A DNA stretch of 46,074 nucleotides from Deltaproteobacteria bacterium (GTDB lineage: Bacteria > Desulfobacterota > Desulfuromonadia > Desulfuromonadales > Geopsychrobacteraceae): contig JAJRQI010000066.1 of NCBI GenBank assembly GCA_024280335.1, forward strand, positions 1 through 46,074. Reading direction: 5' to 3'. Position numbers and translations under genes: made by a program. Positions 1 to 7,772 of this stretch are shown here, piece after piece; within the stretch, counting starts at the first letter, position 1; every line of letters begins with the position of its first letter. The notes under the pieces are model-generated. The model saw only the letters and a program-made list of their open reading frames with translations, did not search any database and was not told where the DNA came from.

Positions 1-154
1 GGCAAATGGTTCAATGCAAAATCAGGCACTTACGGCATTGGTTCGACTTGCTGCTGCACCGACATATTATAATCTTTATTCAGCAGAAAACCTATATCTA
101 TTTGTTTTTATTGGGTAATCATGTTTTCGCCCAAGCACTAAATAGATTCCTATT

Positions 155-745
155 TCATTCAACAAAATCCGATACCTCCTCATCGATACTGCCACTGAAA
201 AGCAGGCTGTCGGGCGGGCTGGTTACCGATAGAGTGCTGTCGTCCAGGGTAAATTGCAAAAGTGGTTTTTCGCTGCTCTCAGGAAGCAGCCAATCGAGAT
301 GCGGCAGGCGGGATTTTAGTTCTTGATATAAATCCGCGTGGTTCCCCTGCTTGTCAATGAAGTGCGCGGGGGCATGGTCAAAGCGGCGGAGCAGGCTGCC
401 TTTTTGTGGAGCAGAGCTTGAATAGAGGAGTCTGGCGTAACAGTAACCAGACTCGATCCTGCTGACACGCAGGAAACCGACGGGTGAATCGATCGTCCCG
501 AGCAGCTCTTTGGTGATCGGGTGCAGCACTTTCTCCCCAGGGGCGACCAGCGTCAGAATATCGCCGATCTGCAGGTTCGCTGAAGCATCCAGGTCGATCA
601 GATACTCATCCGCAATCGGCATGATGATAGCTCCCGAAAGCAGAGCAAAGCGTTGTTCGATTGCGACCGGCAGAATCGCCACCGCAGTAAACGGCAGGAC
701 TAAAAACAGAAGAAGGAAGGCAGTTCCTGCCAAGGTTCTAACCAT
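155..745 (-). CDS. Secreted short paralogue of the FG-GAP envelope proteins (N-terminal domain only)
   Basis: Predicted 196-aa exported protein of unknown function. Residues 1 to about 22 form a signal peptide or anchor (MVRTLAG then a Leu/Phe-rich core). The body matches the N-terminal domain of the two larger proteins encoded at 1980-3659 and 5923-7704: I-I-M-P-I, then L-I-D-L-D, G-D-I-L, P-G-E-K-x-L-H-P-I-T, and a closing L-L-R-R-F. It stops before the Asp-rich FG-GAP repeats that those proteins carry. The start at 745 is chosen because AAAGG lies 8 bases upstream and the signal peptide follows at once; an in-frame ATG at 778 has no such support. The domain resembles the small SH3-like fold of FlgT/CsgG-associated envelope proteins (G-D, P-x-T-G and G-x-V-x spacing), but that is inference. 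It may be a standalone form or a 3'-truncated copy; the stop codon is clean. Confidence 0.72.
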   Translation of the reverse strand: MVRTLAGTAFLLLFLVLPFTAVAILPVAIEQRFALLSGAIIMPIADEYLIDLDASANLQIGDILTLVAPGEKVLHPITKELLGTIDSPVGFLRVSRIESGYCYARLLYSSSAPQKGSLLRRFDHAPAHFIDKQGNHADLYQELKSRLPHLDWLLPESSEKPLLQFTLDDSTLSVTSPPDSLLFSGSIDEEVSDFVE

Positions 746-835
746 GATGACAGCCTTTGGGACGACGGTGTTGATCAACAGTTCGGCAGTTTAGCGGTTT
801 TATCGAGAAATAGAAAGTCAGTGATCGCCTGATTA

Positions 836-852
836 TTGGCATGCCAAGTGCA
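836..852 (+). promoter_or_regulatory. Candidate sigma54 promoter or palindromic operator
   Basis: TTGGCATGCCAAGTGCA has GG and GC separated by 10 bases, as required for a -24/-12 element (TGGCAC-N5-TTGCW), with two mismatches. Its first 12 bases are also a perfect palindrome (TTGGCATGCCAA), so it could instead be an operator between the divergent genes starting at 745 and 1004. Confidence 0.4.
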
Positions 853-890
853 TTTGATAATCAATATCAACAAACAGTGGCCAGCAATAT

Positions 891-918
891 TTGTACCCGG
901 CCTTACACATGCTATAAT
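891..918 (+). promoter_or_regulatory. Candidate sigma70 promoter of the first mini-lipoprotein
   Basis: TTGTAC at 891-896 and a perfect TATAAT at 913-918 are 16 bases apart, about 85 bases upstream of the ATG at 1004. The -10 is strong and the -35 is partial. Confidence 0.5.
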
Positions 919-1003
919 AAAGACGCGGTATCTATAAGGAAGTTATTTGCAGGGGTCCAATGTCGGGCTTTTGTCAACTCACAAACAGTACGAGGAGGAA
1001 ATT

Positions 1004-1144
1004 ATGAAAAAAATGGCAATCTGGACCGTATTATCGTTATTTGCACTTTCTCTGGCTGCGTGCGCAGCCGGTACGGCAAACGAATCAGCACGAGTCAAGT
1101 GTCCTTCGTGCGGCTATGAGTTTGAAGTGCATGTTGGTGAGTAA
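1004..1144 (+). CDS. Mini-lipoprotein with R-V-K-C-P-S-C-G core (copy 1)
   Basis: 46-aa protein starting at ATG 1004 with a strong GAGGAGG ribosome-binding site; a longer in-frame start at 947 lacks one. A signal peptide (MKKMAIWTVLSLFALS) ends in the lipobox L-A-A-C, so the mature lipoprotein would be only about 27 residues. It consists of a short Ala/Gly/Thr linker and the block R-V-K-C-P-S-C-G-Y-E-F-E-V. The C-x2-C pair looks like half of a zinc ribbon, so metal or redox binding may need a dimer or partner. Two paralogues lie at 1263-1409 and 5365-5508, sharing R-V-K-C-P-x-C-G-x-E-F-x-V. Function is not recognised. It lies among outer-membrane porins and FG-GAP proteins, which suggests a periplasmic or envelope role. 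Confidence 0.75.
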   Translation: MKKMAIWTVLSLFALSLAACAAGTANESARVKCPSCGYEFEVHVGE

Positions 1145-1178
1145 ATGCTGTTTTTTTAATGGATTGCAAGATTTTAGA

Positions 1179-1207
1179 CTGACTTTACCGATTTGATTTG
1201 GTATTAT
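1179..1207 (+). promoter_or_regulatory. Candidate sigma70 promoter of the second mini-lipoprotein
   Basis: CTGACT at 1179-1184 and TATTAT at 1202-1207 are 17 bases apart, 55 bases upstream of the ATG at 1263. The match is moderate. Confidence 0.35.
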
Positions 1208-1262
1208 AGAACAGGTTTTTATGCAATTCATTAATCGCTAACCAACAACAAAGGAGATCAAG

Positions 1263-1409
1263 ATGAAAAGATTTACCGGGCTGCTGCTGATTACTATCTT
1301 TGCCCTGTCTTTAACGGCTTGTGCAAACAAAGCTGGCGGCGACGCCGTTCGGGTAAAGTGCCCGTCTTGTGGATTCGAATTTGATGTTCAGGATCCGGGC
1401 GGTCAATAA
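1263..1409 (+). CDS. Mini-lipoprotein with R-V-K-C-P-S-C-G core (copy 2)
   Basis: 48-aa protein with ATG at 1263 preceded by AAGGAGATCAAG. The signal peptide begins MKRFTGLLLITIFALS and ends in the lipobox L-T-A-C; the mature part is C-A-N-K-A-G-G-D-A-V then R-V-K-C-P-S-C-G-F-E-F-D-V and a short polar tail. It is the tandem neighbour and paralogue of the gene at 1004-1144, and a strong terminator follows at 1434-1472. As in the other copies, the only cysteines after the lipidated one are the C-x2-C pair, so the mature protein may be a minimal metal-binding or redox knuckle on the membrane surface. That function is inference; the family is not one I recognise by name. The gene is short enough to be missed by automated calling. 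Confidence 0.75.
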   Translation: MKRFTGLLLITIFALSLTACANKAGGDAVRVKCPSCGFEFDVQDPGGQ

Positions 1410-1433
1410 ACCTCAACCATTCGTTACACATAA

Positions 1434-1472
1434 AAAAATCCAGCGTGGGCTTACTCACGCTGGATTTTTTTT
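1434..1472 (+). terminator. Rho-independent terminator after the lipoprotein pair
   Basis: AATCCAGCGTG pairs with CACGCTGGATT across an 8-base loop, followed by a run of T. The A-run on the other side could let it work in both directions. Confidence 0.9.
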
Positions 1473-1485
1473 GTGCTGAAGGTCG

Positions 1486-1913
1486 AATCCCCCCTAGCCC
1501 CCCTTTTTCAAAGGGGGGAATTTTGAGGGCAATGCACTAACCTCCCCCTTTTGTAAAAGGGGGGTGAATAGTGAGGGGCAATGCACTAGCCTCCCCCTTT
1601 AGCAAAGGGGGATTGAGGGGGATTTATCAGAACCGGGCCTGTCCCCGTGCTCTTTTTTAGAGGGGACAGTCCCGAGTTTACTGCTCAATCCCCCCCTTTG
1701 AAAAAGGGGGGAATATTGAGGGCAATGCACTAACCTCCCCCCTTTTTCAATGGGGGGGGGAATAGTGAGGGGCAATGCACTAGCCTCCCCCTTTAGCAAA
1801 GGGGGATTGAGGGGGATTCAGAACCGGGCCTGACTCCATCTCTTTTTTAGAGGGGACAGTCCCGAGTTTACTGCTCAATCCCCCCCTTTGAAAAAGGGGG
1901 GCTAGGGGGGATT
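1486..1913. repeat. C-run/G-run palindromic repeat block with a 193-bp tandem duplication
   Basis: Fills most of the gap between the lipoprotein terminator and the FG-GAP gene ending at 1980. It consists of repeated CCCCCTTTNNNAAAGGGGG hairpins. A segment starting at AATGCACTAACC (1531) recurs at 1724, a period of 193 bp. Each unit also holds an AGGGGACAGTCCCGAG motif. Similar single elements occur at 10831-10953 and 11945-12072. No gene is supported inside; open frames here merely translate the repeat. Confidence 0.85.
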
Positions 1914-1979
1914 TACTACCGCCAATCAACAGCGTAGAATATTCTACATCCCATAGAGAATATCCTCCATTTCCAACAG

Positions 1980-3659
1980 TCAGCGCTCGTTAGAGATGAC
2001 GACAAGTCCAGATACCGGTTCAGTGAAGACCCCCCCTTGAGTATAAACAACAGAGACGACCAGATCCTGATCCCCATCGTTGTCGATGTCGGCCTGATCG
2101 AAATCGGTGACAAAGCCGCCCAGGTTTTCCGTCGTACCGATCTCTTCCAGAGTGAAGCCGCTCCACTGTAGTTCAACGATACGACCGTTTTTGTAATTGG
2201 GTGAATTCTTGAAGAATCCGGTATCTGCATGTTTGGCGACCAACAAGGTTCCATTGACAGACCCTTGCAGTCTGGTATTGAGAAAGATTTTTTCATCATC
2301 CCCGGTATTTCTGGAGCCAGGCTGGGGAATATTGAAATGCACTGTCGATCCACCGTAGTATTCTTCGCTCGTCCAGAGACTCTCCCCCTGCCGGTTGACA
2401 ACCTTCAGATGATTATCCTCGGTCGACACAACTTGCAAGACATTCCCTTGAGAATCGGTCAACGGTGAGATTCCGAAAGGTTGCCTTGCTGCCGGAATCA
2501 CAAAAGCGCTTTTCTCAATCCGCCCCCCCCGGAGACTGATCTTATAGAGTCGCGGTTGCGAGGAGAGCAGGGATGACTTACTCATGCCCAAAAGAATCTC
2601 TTTGCCGTCGATCGGCTGATAAGACGCGAGCAGCAGCTGCGAGGTGGCAGCAAGGGTCAGCTTGTTGTTACTGAATTCATAAATTTCAGACACAACTTCA
2701 TTGTCGGCCAATGCCGAAACAGCGATCTCCGGTCTGCCGTCCTGATCGAGGTCGAGTGCTGCAATCGCGTAAATCTTCTGATAGCTACGGGATACAGAGC
2801 GACTCAGCTCGACAAACTTGCCTGCTGTATCCAGTCGTCCGACCAGAATCGACTCACCCGCTCCGAGGATAATTTCCAGGTCGCCGTCACCGTCGAGATC
2901 GAGAACCCGCAGAGCTTGTGCTTCGGTCTTTTTCGGCAGGCTGATCCGCAAATATTTCTTGGCTGAAGCCGCCTTTCGGGTCAACACCAGGCCCGTTGCC
3001 GTGGTCACGCTCACCGGCCCGGCAGCAGCGGCAGCCACCGGAACGCTCGGTGCAGAGCTGACGGGTGCCGCCAGTCGCTGTTGTGCAAACAGGATGCGGC
3101 CGTTCTGGTCGAGAAGCTGCAAGCGATCATTCGCCAGGCGAATCAACAACGCCGGTTTTCCGTCTACCGCCTGCGCTTTGGCGGCAGTCTGGTATTCCTG
3201 CCAGAGCAGATGGGGCAGCTGTTCGCGCAAGGATGAAAACAGCGCAAATCCATTTCCCGTAGTGTCTTCAAAGGACAACGGCAGGTTCTCAAACCGGCGA
3301 ACTTTAGTTCCTGCGCTCGGGATACCTTGGCCACCGATCTGCTTACAGTAGGCGAGGTTCTGCTTGACGCGGGTCACCTCAAAAAAAGCCCCATATCCCC
3401 GCAAAATATCCAGAACCTGGCCGGTTTTTGGATGGAGCAGCTTTTTTTCGCTGCTGACAACAACAAAAGTGTCGCCGGGACTAACGCGAGCCACGCTCCC
3501 TTTGTCGATCAGAATCCCGTTCTCGATCGGCATGATAACTTCTGCGCTAAGCGGACGCAGAAAATCGGTCAAGGCGCTTTCAGCGTTCAGCCCGGCGAAG
3601 CAGAGCATCGGGGTTAACAGGAAAAAGAGGATCGTGGTAATCAGGCTTGCTTGTCTCAT
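1980..3659 (-). CDS. Secreted FG-GAP/VCBS-repeat envelope protein (copy 1)
   Basis: 559-aa exported protein. The start at 3659 has GGAG six bases upstream and opens a clear signal peptide (MRQASLITTILFFLL, cleaved near C-F-A-G). Residues about 25-150 form the domain shared with the genes at 155-745 and 5923-7704 (V-I-M-P-I, L-I-D, P-G-D-T, L-L-H-P-K-T-G). An Ala/Val/Pro-rich linker follows at about 215-240. The C-terminal half carries FG-GAP-like calcium-binding motifs D-L-D-G-D-G-D-L-E-I, D-L-D-Q-D-G-R-P-E-I and D-I-D-N-D-G-D-Q-D-L, expected of a beta-propeller. It lies downstream of the porin at 3806-5230 on the same strand, with a terminator between them. A periplasmic or surface role beside the porin is likely; the ligand is unknown. 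Confidence 0.8.
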   Translation of the reverse strand: MRQASLITTILFFLLTPMLCFAGLNAESALTDFLRPLSAEVIMPIENGILIDKGSVARVSPGDTFVVVSSEKKLLHPKTGQVLDILRGYGAFFEVTRVKQNLAYCKQIGGQGIPSAGTKVRRFENLPLSFEDTTGNGFALFSSLREQLPHLLWQEYQTAAKAQAVDGKPALLIRLANDRLQLLDQNGRILFAQQRLAAPVSSAPSVPVAAAAAGPVSVTTATGLVLTRKAASAKKYLRISLPKKTEAQALRVLDLDGDGDLEIILGAGESILVGRLDTAGKFVELSRSVSRSYQKIYAIAALDLDQDGRPEIAVSALADNEVVSEIYEFSNNKLTLAATSQLLLASYQPIDGKEILLGMSKSSLLSSQPRLYKISLRGGRIEKSAFVIPAARQPFGISPLTDSQGNVLQVVSTEDNHLKVVNRQGESLWTSEEYYGGSTVHFNIPQPGSRNTGDDEKIFLNTRLQGSVNGTLLVAKHADTGFFKNSPNYKNGRIVELQWSGFTLEEIGTTENLGGFVTDFDQADIDNDGDQDLVVSVVYTQGGVFTEPVSGLVVISNER

Positions 3660-3716
3660 CGTCAGCTCCAGGGAGGCAGATTGTACGTGCCGAATGGCCA
3701 TGTGTACCCGCAATAA

Positions 3717-3744
3717 AAGAGGCCGACCAAGTGGCCGGCCTCTT
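3717..3744 (-). terminator. Terminator downstream of the first porin
   Basis: AAGAGGCCG pairs with CGGCCTCTT across a 10-base loop. On the minus strand the stem is followed by TTATT. It separates the porin transcript from the FG-GAP gene, which probably has its own promoter or relies on read-through. Confidence 0.82.
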
Positions 3745-3805
3745 CGGATGTTTCTGTCCTGCTATGCTTTCGGATTCTGTTAAATCAACCCGGAAGGTGG
3801 CGAGC

Positions 3806-5230
3806 TTAGAAGCTCAAAGTTGCCATGACATAGACTTCGTACGGGTCATCGATATCGCTGGCTGCGACATTTGCATTTGTACCGCCGCCGTTGTTGTCGT
3901 AGAAATCGCCCAACCAAGCGTATGCGCCGTTGACCGACAGATCAAGGTTTTCAGCAAATTTGAAACCGGCACGGAGGAAAACCTCAGTACCCAGGGTGGT
4001 GCCGTTGCGGTCGGTACGATCATCTTGAACGGTGTCTTCGAGGGAAGCGAAGTAACCGATACCACCGTTGATATAGGACTTGGCGGTCGGCTTCAGGGAG
4101 GCAGTCACGTTACCGGAAATAAGACCGTAACCGGCCCAGGCCGCGTCTACCATGGCGAAACCATACTGACCAATGCTGTTCCAGTTGACATCCGGGGTGA
4201 AGATCATGAAGCCGTCGGTAGCAAAAGCAAAGGACTCAGTTGCCAGCGGGTTGACGATAAAGTCGGCATCACCGTCGCTGAGGTCATCATCACCGGAGAA
4301 GAAGGTACCGCTGACGTTCAGTTTGAGATGGCCAATCTTGGTAGCGGCCTTAACTCTGGCAGCATAACCCTGTACATCGACATCCTGCAGGGTGCCGTTG
4401 ATGGTCAGATCATTCACGGTACCAGCATTGAAATTAAGCCAACCGCTCAGAACCAGGTTATCCATCCGGTACTCGGTGTGACCACCCAAGTAGTGCAGGT
4501 CCATCTCTTTTCTGGTGGAACTCCAGTTTGGAGTAGTGGAACCAGTACCACTGATTGCACCGATGTCGGCAGTACCGAAATAGGTAGCATAACCGGTGTT
4601 ACCCTGATTCTGATAGTAATAGTAATCAGCACCTAATTTAAAGTTATCAGTTTTAACAAGCTTGGCTTGCAGCATCCACAGGGTATAATCGTCGGAGTTG
4701 TTGAAATTTCCCTCACCCAGTTTGAACCAACCGGCGGTCAGACCGGTATCGCCGAGAGTGGTGCTGTACTTGATACCAGACATGTCAGCAGCAAAGAAGG
4801 AGTAATCATAATGGTCAGCAACCCCTTGCTGTCCGAGGCGGAAAGCTGAAGTGCTGTTAGGAACCTTGACATCGATATAGAGGTTCTTGGTTTCAAGGTT
4901 GACAACGTCGGCACCGATACCACCGCCGTTATTTCGGGTACCACCGCCGTACTGCTTACCGCCCCACTGCATGTCGACTTCAGCATAGTAGACGAAGCTG
5001 AGGTACTCGTTGACCTTTGTGGACAGCTTCATCCGCAAGCGCTGATCGACCATCGACTGGTCGGGAGAATTGTCTTTCAGAGTACCGATGAAGTTGTTGC
5101 TGGCTGAGATGTTGTTGACGATTCCGCGAGCTTTGTAAAAACCGCTCAGTTTGCTTTCCAGAGCAAAGGCCGGGGACGCCAGTGCGCAGAGCAGTGCCAA
5201 GCACAGCGCTCCAATGATTGATCTCTTCAT
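3806..5230 (-). CDS. Outer-membrane beta-barrel porin (copy 1)
   Basis: 474-aa outer-membrane protein. The start at 5230 has GGAGGTAAAA upstream and begins MKRSIIGALCLALLC, a signal peptide ending at S-P-A-F-A. The mature part has alternating aromatic/polar strands (F-V-Y-Y-A-E-V-D-M, L-G-A-D-Y-Y-Y-Y), Gly/Asn-rich loops, and a C-terminal strand ending V-M-A-T-L-S-F with terminal Phe, the usual BAM recognition signal. The size fits the general-porin or DcaP-like class, and proteins like this are common in Geobacter and relatives. Substrate cannot be read from sequence. The mini-lipoprotein at 5365-5508 lies immediately upstream on the same strand and may be cotranscribed. The leader contains an imperfect inverted repeat at about 5282-5311 (CTGTTCA...TGAACAG). 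Confidence 0.85.
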   Translation of the reverse strand: MKRSIIGALCLALLCALASPAFALESKLSGFYKARGIVNNISASNNFIGTLKDNSPDQSMVDQRLRMKLSTKVNEYLSFVYYAEVDMQWGGKQYGGGTRNNGGGIGADVVNLETKNLYIDVKVPNSTSAFRLGQQGVADHYDYSFFAADMSGIKYSTTLGDTGLTAGWFKLGEGNFNNSDDYTLWMLQAKLVKTDNFKLGADYYYYQNQGNTGYATYFGTADIGAISGTGSTTPNWSSTRKEMDLHYLGGHTEYRMDNLVLSGWLNFNAGTVNDLTINGTLQDVDVQGYAARVKAATKIGHLKLNVSGTFFSGDDDLSDGDADFIVNPLATESFAFATDGFMIFTPDVNWNSIGQYGFAMVDAAWAGYGLISGNVTASLKPTAKSYINGGIGYFASLEDTVQDDRTDRNGTTLGTEVFLRAGFKFAENLDLSVNGAYAWLGDFYDNNGGGTNANVAASDIDDPYEVYVMATLSF

Positions 5231-5364
5231 TTTTACCTCCTGATGATATTTAAAGATTACGCCAACCATTGGCGCTTTTACCTGTTCAACGACAGTGACG
5301 TTGCTGAACAGATACCTGATTTCAAAACAACGTTTAAGCAAATAAATTACAGTACATGCGTCTT

Positions 5365-5508
5365 TCAACGACCGCCACTGACATCAAACTCGTAGCCGCA
5401 GGCCGGGCACTTGACTCGTGTGGAATCAGTTGCTTTCGTTCCGGAACAGGCGATCAGTGATGTGGCGAGCAGGAATGCGATGGAGATACAGGCGACTATT
5501 TTAAACAT
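5365..5508 (-). CDS. Mini-lipoprotein with R-V-K-C-P-A-C-G core (copy 3)
   Basis: 47-aa protein with ATG at 5508 and a strong GGAGGAA site upstream. The signal peptide MFKIVACISIAFLLA ends in the lipobox L-I-A-C, and the mature part is S-G-T-K-A-T-D-S-T then R-V-K-C-P-A-C-G-Y-E-F-D-V and S-G-G-R. It is the third paralogue of the pair at 1004-1144 and 1263-1409, on the opposite strand about 4 kb away and directly upstream of porin copy 1. A palindrome overlapping the likely -10 lies upstream at 5539-5565. The gene is below common length cut-offs. Function is unknown; a C-x2-C metal or redox knuckle at the inner face of an outer membrane is one possibility. Confidence 0.75.
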   Translation of the reverse strand: MFKIVACISIAFLLATSLIACSGTKATDSTRVKCPACGYEFDVSGGR

Positions 5509-5538
5509 GAGTTCCTCCGGGCAACAAATATCAATATA

Positions 5539-5565
5539 GTAAACTTTATTATAAAGAAAGTTTAC
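5539..5565. promoter_or_regulatory. Palindromic operator candidate upstream of mini-lipoprotein copy 3
   Basis: The arms GTAAACTTT and AAAGTTTAC are separated by nine bases that contain TATAAT in the minus-strand direction. A palindrome centred on a -10 would suit a repressor site. No trans-acting factor can be named. Confidence 0.5.
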
Positions 5566-5691
5566 ACTGGCAAAACATCGTTATGGTTTCATCAATGTTG
5601 TACATGGTTTTATAACAACAGGTTCACTGAATGCAAGAGTTATTTTCACCCCAATAGAGAATATTTCGCCCTCATTAATGTGCGTCTAACG

Positions 5692-5885
5692 GTTACTATT
5701 CAGCTCGGTGGCCTCGGACCTCAAAACCTCTGGACACGGATAAAGTCTGATTTCCACGGATCAAGCCGAAACCGCCAAGATTGCTCCTCGCGTTGAATCT
5801 AAATCCGTGTAAATCCGTGTCCCAATGCCCTTGACCTCAAACCTCAGCGAGAGAGTGCCGAAGGCGGGAGATGCAGAATAGTTAC
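5692..5885. repeat. Terminal-inverted-repeat element, GTAACTATTCAGC family (194 bp)
   Basis: Begins GTTACTATTCAGC and ends GCAGAATAGTTAC, an imperfect inverted pair. The interior holds a GGACACGGAT/ATCCGTGTCC hairpin and AGAGTGCCGAAGGCGGGA, which recurs at 35417. It occupies much of the 414-base gap 5509-5922, in which I see no gene. Confidence 0.7.
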
Positions 5886-5922
5886 GCTCTCTTTTATAAC
5901 CCTGTCTCTTGGGTTGGATCCG

Positions 5923-7704
5923 TTACTTTTTTCCGCCTAACGGTATCGTCAGCAAGCTTGAGGTAGCGGAAGAAGAATCCGAATCCTGCTGAGTTGAAGA
6001 GATCAACAGAATGCGATCTTTCTCAGCATAGAGCCCCTGCAGCGGGCTCTCAAAGGTGGTTCCCAGGGTTCCCTTGACGAAGCGCCCATCCTGATATTTG
6101 ATAACGCTGAGCCAGGCTTCCGCAATGTCGCTGCCACTTCCGGGCGTGATAATTGTCGGATGATCAGACGAGATAACAACCAGCTCCAGTTGACCGTCGC
6201 CGTCAATATCGGCAGCGATCGGCGGCACCTCAAATGAGACGCTGGTGAAGAGCGCATCGATCTGTCCGGGGTTTATGTCGTAGGTCAATTGAGAAATGCT
6301 GCCGCCCATCTCCTTTTTTGACTGATAAATAACTTTTGTACCACGGTAAACCGTCAGCAACCCGCGATTCACGGCAACTGACTCAAGTTTTCCGTCACCG
6401 GTTAAATCAGCGAACAGGCTACCCTGCACCGGAAACTGATAGGGAAGCTTGAATGCCGGCGCGCTCGAACGGACACTGTTGCCGTTGAGCTGCAGCTCTC
6501 TGATTCTGCCGTTAAAAATTTCCAGATCAAGGCTTTGGCCAAGCAGCGTTTCGCGGCTGCCATCACCGTTTCGATCAAAGCTGCCGAGGAAATAGTCCAG
6601 ATAATCCGCAACCGGCGAGAGTCGACCGGCAGTCCATGCGAGGATTGTGCTGCTCGGGTTGGTTTCGGTCGAGGTGCTGGCGGTCGGTGCCCCTTCTGAG
6701 GTACCGCTGACGGCCAGGTAGGTCTTGCCGGATGCCGGACGCCACCAGCTGAGCGCATGGATCGAACGGTTACTGAAGCTATACTCTGCCAGCGGGACCA
6801 GCCCATCCTTCATGCGGTAGATACTGACTTTAGTGCCATCGGTCGTCGCCAGAAGCAGGCCGCCATCAACTTCCGTGAAACTTGCCATCAAGGTGCTGCC
6901 GGGGAGACTGCCGGCATGCTGATTCTCTGAATATTCAGCCGCATATCTGATCAGGGCTGACGAATTCGGCTTCGGTTTCTCCCATTTGACCGCCGGGGTC
7001 GATACCGGCGGCAGAGTGATCGGCAGAGCAACTTGCGGGGTCGGCAAGGTAACTTGTCGGGTCACTAGAGCGACCGGTGCAGCTGCGGGACGAATGACTG
7101 AAGCGCTGACCGGATAGGAGTGGATCAGCAGGCCGGTAGAGCTTCGGACTTCAAGCAGGTCCGGGTTTAAGGTAAAGCGGATATCAGCAGCCGGGCCCTG
7201 CATTCCGCCCCCCGAGGAGAAGCCTTGCCAGTCCAGGCCCGGCAAGGCAGCGGTAAGCTGCCGGTAGGTTTTTTCCGCATCCTGCCCCTGCCCGTCAAAC
7301 CAGGCGGTCATGCTGCTGAAGCGCTTGATTCTGCTGCCTTTGGTAATCTCTCCGCTGCCGCTCAGCTTTTCTGCGTAGCTGTAGCCGGATTTTATTTTTG
7401 TCAGCCTGAGGATCGCCAGGGTTTCAGTCAGGGAGCCGAGGGTCTCGCCGGTAATCGGATGGATGATTTTTTCGCCAGGCTGGATGACACTGAGCAGATC
7501 GCCGATTTTCGCGCCCTTGCTGGCGTCGATATCGATCAGGAAGTCGCTGCCGATCGGCATAATGACATAGCCGTCGAGCGGTGCCAGGTCAGCGGTGATG
7601 GTATCGAGCGTTGACTTACTCAGCGCGAACGCTTGTGTGGCGGTGAGTGCTGCAAGCAGCAACAGGGTAAAAGTAACAGCTTTCCACCGGCGGAAGAATC
7701 TCAT
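5923..7704 (-). CDS. Secreted FG-GAP/VCBS-repeat envelope protein (copy 2)
   Basis: 593-aa exported protein. The start at 7704 is followed by a signal peptide (MRFFRRWKAVTFTLLLLAA, cleaved near T-Q-A-F-A) and preceded by AAGGAG 11 bases away. Residues about 30-150 are the shared domain (V-I-M-P-I, L-I-D-I-D, K-I-G-D-L-L, P-G-E-K-I-I-H-P-I-T-G-E, S-R-I-K-R-F). A Pro/Val-rich linker follows at about 220-255. FG-GAP-like motifs D-R-N-G-D-G-S-R-E, D-L-T-G-D-G-K-L-E-S and D-I-D-G-D-G-Q-L-E-L then occupy the C-terminal part, where the order matches copy 1 at 1980-3659. It lies downstream of porin copy 2 (7988-9391) on the same strand, repeating the porin then FG-GAP order seen at 5230-1980. Confidence 0.8.
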   Translation of the reverse strand: MRFFRRWKAVTFTLLLLAALTATQAFALSKSTLDTITADLAPLDGYVIMPIGSDFLIDIDASKGAKIGDLLSVIQPGEKIIHPITGETLGSLTETLAILRLTKIKSGYSYAEKLSGSGEITKGSRIKRFSSMTAWFDGQGQDAEKTYRQLTAALPGLDWQGFSSGGGMQGPAADIRFTLNPDLLEVRSSTGLLIHSYPVSASVIRPAAAPVALVTRQVTLPTPQVALPITLPPVSTPAVKWEKPKPNSSALIRYAAEYSENQHAGSLPGSTLMASFTEVDGGLLLATTDGTKVSIYRMKDGLVPLAEYSFSNRSIHALSWWRPASGKTYLAVSGTSEGAPTASTSTETNPSSTILAWTAGRLSPVADYLDYFLGSFDRNGDGSRETLLGQSLDLEIFNGRIRELQLNGNSVRSSAPAFKLPYQFPVQGSLFADLTGDGKLESVAVNRGLLTVYRGTKVIYQSKKEMGGSISQLTYDINPGQIDALFTSVSFEVPPIAADIDGDGQLELVVISSDHPTIITPGSGSDIAEAWLSVIKYQDGRFVKGTLGTTFESPLQGLYAEKDRILLISSTQQDSDSSSATSSLLTIPLGGKK

Positions 7705-7772
7705 TGACTCAAGTGCTCCTTGTACGTGTTTGCGTGATTCGGAATCCAAAAGAAGGTTAAGTGAAAAGATTG

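Noticed and set aside
6-326. Plus-strand frame at the window start
   Set aside because: Overlaps the secreted protein gene at 155-745 on the other strand and shows no protein-like features; positions 1-154 hold nothing I can support.
1599-1799. 66-codon frame in the repeat block
   Set aside because: Peptide P-P-I-E-K-G-G-R-L is the translation of the CCCCTTT/AAAGGGG repeat, not a gene.
3647-4636. Long plus-strand frame across porin copy 1
   Set aside because: Antisense to a clear porin and without start signals or recognisable motifs.
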